From JBLMZW01 sp050259035 (GTDB lineage Bacteria > Bacillota > Syntrophomonadia > Syntrophomonadales > DTU052), in NCBI GenBank assembly GCA_050259035.1, contig JBLMZW010000068.1, positions 1 through 16,601 on the forward strand: a DNA stretch of 16,601 nucleotides, in the 5' to 3' direction. The position numbers and the translations under genes are program-made. The notes under the pieces were generated by a model that did no database searches, was not told where the DNA came from, and saw only the letters and a program-made list of their open reading frames with translations. Below, piece by piece: positions 15,391 to 16,601 of the stretch (positions within the stretch are counted from its first letter, which is position 1; each line of letters begins with the position of its first letter).

Positions 15391-16095
15391 TTATTTAATG
15401 ACTTCGATTGCCAGCGGGAACTTGCTCATGAACTCACAGCTGTCCTTCTTTATAAGTATCGGGTTTTCGTATCTGAAGCCGATGTCCTCTTCGGGGCAGG
15501 CATACTGCATCGCACAGATGAAAACCTCATTTTCCTGATAACAGTGATCGGGATCGGTCCAGTAGGGGAAGGGCCCGTTATGATGGCCAATGCGCCATTC
15601 GTCACCCAGCATGCCTATACCGTGCTCGAATCCGGGCACCATGTAATCGGAAAAACCTCGCTCTTCGGCGAAAGCCATCATCTCCTCGGCAAGGGAGGAT
15701 GGTGAAATACCAGCACGGTAGGTTTTTAGCGTGAGGTCGACGATGTCCACAAAATTCTTTGCGTGCCAGAGCTGACGGTCTGTAGCCGGACCGATGAGAT
15801 AGTTATGTGTATGGTCACCGCAGGCAAGACCGAAGAGAGCATGAATGTCAACCATGAGTGGTTCGCCGGCTTTCAGTTCCTTGCACGTGGCCGGAGTACA
15901 GGCAACACCGGCCAGACCGGTGCGGTAGCCGCAGGCAATCTCATTTCCGCCGGTGAAGCTCCATTCCCAGACGCTGCCAGCCTTGCGCATTGCGAGGGCA
16001 GCGATTCCACCTATTTTTGACCCAGTCATACCCTTCCAGCCGCCGTCCTTTATAGCCGCTAGAACTGCCTCATGCCCAACGTAGCATGGACCAGG
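15391..16095 (-). pseudogene. M24-family (Xaa-Pro aminopeptidase/creatinase fold) gene lacking its N-terminal domain
   Basis: A frame open from 16095 (after an in-frame TAA at 16096-16098) to the TAA at 15391. It encodes most of an M24 pita-bread domain: SVWEWSFTGGNEIACGYRTG, the paired Asp of VDIHALFGLACGDHTHNY (D61 and D72 counted from the Met at 16029), PGFEHGIGM (H136) and GFRYENPILI (E188). By my alignment the other Glu ligand position may be Gln175, so catalysis is doubtful. Family members are usually about 350-400 residues with an N-terminal creatinase-type domain; here at most 234 codons are open and the first helices of the M24 domain are cut. The Met at 16029 has GGAAGG only 3 nt upstream, a poor start. 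There is no room for the missing part before the neighbouring hydratase gene, so the loss looks like a deletion or rearrangement rather than a frameshift. Base composition is visibly more GC-rich than in the glycan genes. Confidence 0.7.
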
Positions 16096-16184
16096 TTATT
16101 GAACGGGCTTTTGCCTGGTTAGCCGAGCATTTAATTTAATATCCATTTTTTCATAAATATCACCCTGAGGAACAAAATGCTCTA

Positions 16185-16601
16185 TCACCGGTTCTTCCAG
16201 ACCGGAGGGCGTTTCTCCAGGAACGACATGATACCTTCGACGGTATCTTCGGTCCTTCCTGCTAATTGGAAGCAGTAGCGGGTAGCCTCTTGATGATGCT
16301 CAATACTCCGCTCCAGGCTGTTGTATATGAGCTGCTTGGTCATATAAACAGCCAATGGTGCTGCTTTGAAAAACTTCCTGGCCAGTTCCATGGCTGCAGG
16401 CATCAGCTGATCGTCCGGCACCACTTGATGCACCAGGCCGATCCTTAACATCTCCTGGGCGTCAATGACTTCACCTGAAAAACACAATTCACAGGCTTTG
16501 GATAAACCTACGATATGCGGCAGTAAGTAAGTGCCCGCCCCGGTATCGGGTATCAGTCCCCTTTGGACAAATACCTCTCCCCATTTGGCGCTTTCTCCGG
16601 C
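16185..16601 (-). CDS. Enoyl-CoA hydratase/isomerase family protein (N-terminus off window)
   Basis: The minus frame is open from the window edge to the TAG at 16185, giving the last 138 residues. The crotonase signature reads GEVFVQRGLIPDTGAGTYLL, PHIVGLSKACELCFSGEVID, then the family's AxxxGLVxxVVP element as MLRIGLVHQVVPDDQ. The Glu in KACELCFSG matches the second catalytic Glu of classical hydratases. The first catalytic Glu position falls in the FVQRGLIPD segment, where GLIPD is typical of PaaG/PaaF-like hydratases and isomerases, so the reaction could be hydration or isomerisation of an enoyl-CoA. The C-terminus ends SFLEKRPPVWKNR, as in full-length homologues. The start and preceding gene lie outside. 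No link to the glycan genes is apparent. Confidence 0.92.
   Translation of the reverse strand, partial: AGESAKWGEVFVQRGLIPDTGAGTYLLPHIVGLSKACELCFSGEVIDAQEMLRIGLVHQVVPDDQLMPAAMELARKFFKAAPLAVYMTKQLIYNSLERSIEHHQEATRYCFQLAGRTEDTVEGIMSFLEKRPPVWKNR

Noticed and set aside
15208..15705. Plus-strand open frame of 165 codons over the terminator and M24 region
   Set aside because: It runs through the terminator hairpin and then antisense to the M24 domain. The hydrophobic start comes from the T-rich intergenic DNA, and no domain is recognisable.

Overview
The window looks like a piece of a Gram-positive, Firmicutes chromosome, probably from a spore-forming clostridial or bacilli-type lineage. The reasons are strong AGGAGG-type ribosome binding sites, frequent TTG/GTG starts, simple hairpin-plus-T terminators, a secreted SH3/amidase wall hydrolase, and CgeB-like glycosyltransferases (CgeB is a known spore-surface maturation protein family). 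The genus cannot be fixed from this sequence alone.

Layout. Left flank, minus strand: the N-terminal 144 codons of a flavodoxin-like NADPH-dependent FMN reductase (1-432), a terminator, then a secreted N-acetylmuramoyl-L-alanine amidase with an SH3 domain (752-1732). A 482/533-nt intergenic stretch follows (from 1784, or from the amidase start at 1733). It contains a run of inverted repeats that could be a structured RNA (about 1878-1999). The core, 2266-15141, is a surface-glycan locus. It has a nucleotide-sugar dehydrogenase on plus (2266-3561), facing a two-domain CgeB/GT2 glycosyltransferase (3614-5452) and a polysaccharide-deacetylase-family protein (5747-6721), both on minus. From a short divergent promoter region, four plus-strand genes follow closely: a paralogous CgeB/GT2-like protein (6824-8482), a tandem double GT-B glycosyltransferase (8514-10667), a heparinase II/III-family lyase (10683-12380), and a beta-propeller plus heparinase II/III fusion (12421-15141).

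Right flank, minus strand: the C-terminal part of an M24 (Xaa-Pro aminopeptidase/creatinase fold) gene with no N-terminal domain (15391-16095, probably a pseudogene), then the C-terminal 138 residues of an enoyl-CoA hydratase/isomerase that continues off the window.

How the genes may work together (inference): the dehydrogenase would make a UDP-uronic or UDP-N-acetylaminouronic acid donor. The four GT modules or more would polymerise it with other sugars, and the deacetylase-family protein would trim acyl groups. The two uronate-directed lyases would cut or edit the polymer by beta-elimination. None of the seven core proteins has a visible signal peptide or membrane segment, and no flippase, polymerase or ABC exporter is present. 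The glycan chemistry therefore seems to take place in the cytoplasm. With the CgeB-like modules, one hypothesis is a glycan built in the mother-cell cytoplasm and deposited on the spore surface. No sporulation-sigma promoter could be identified convincingly, so this stays a hypothesis.
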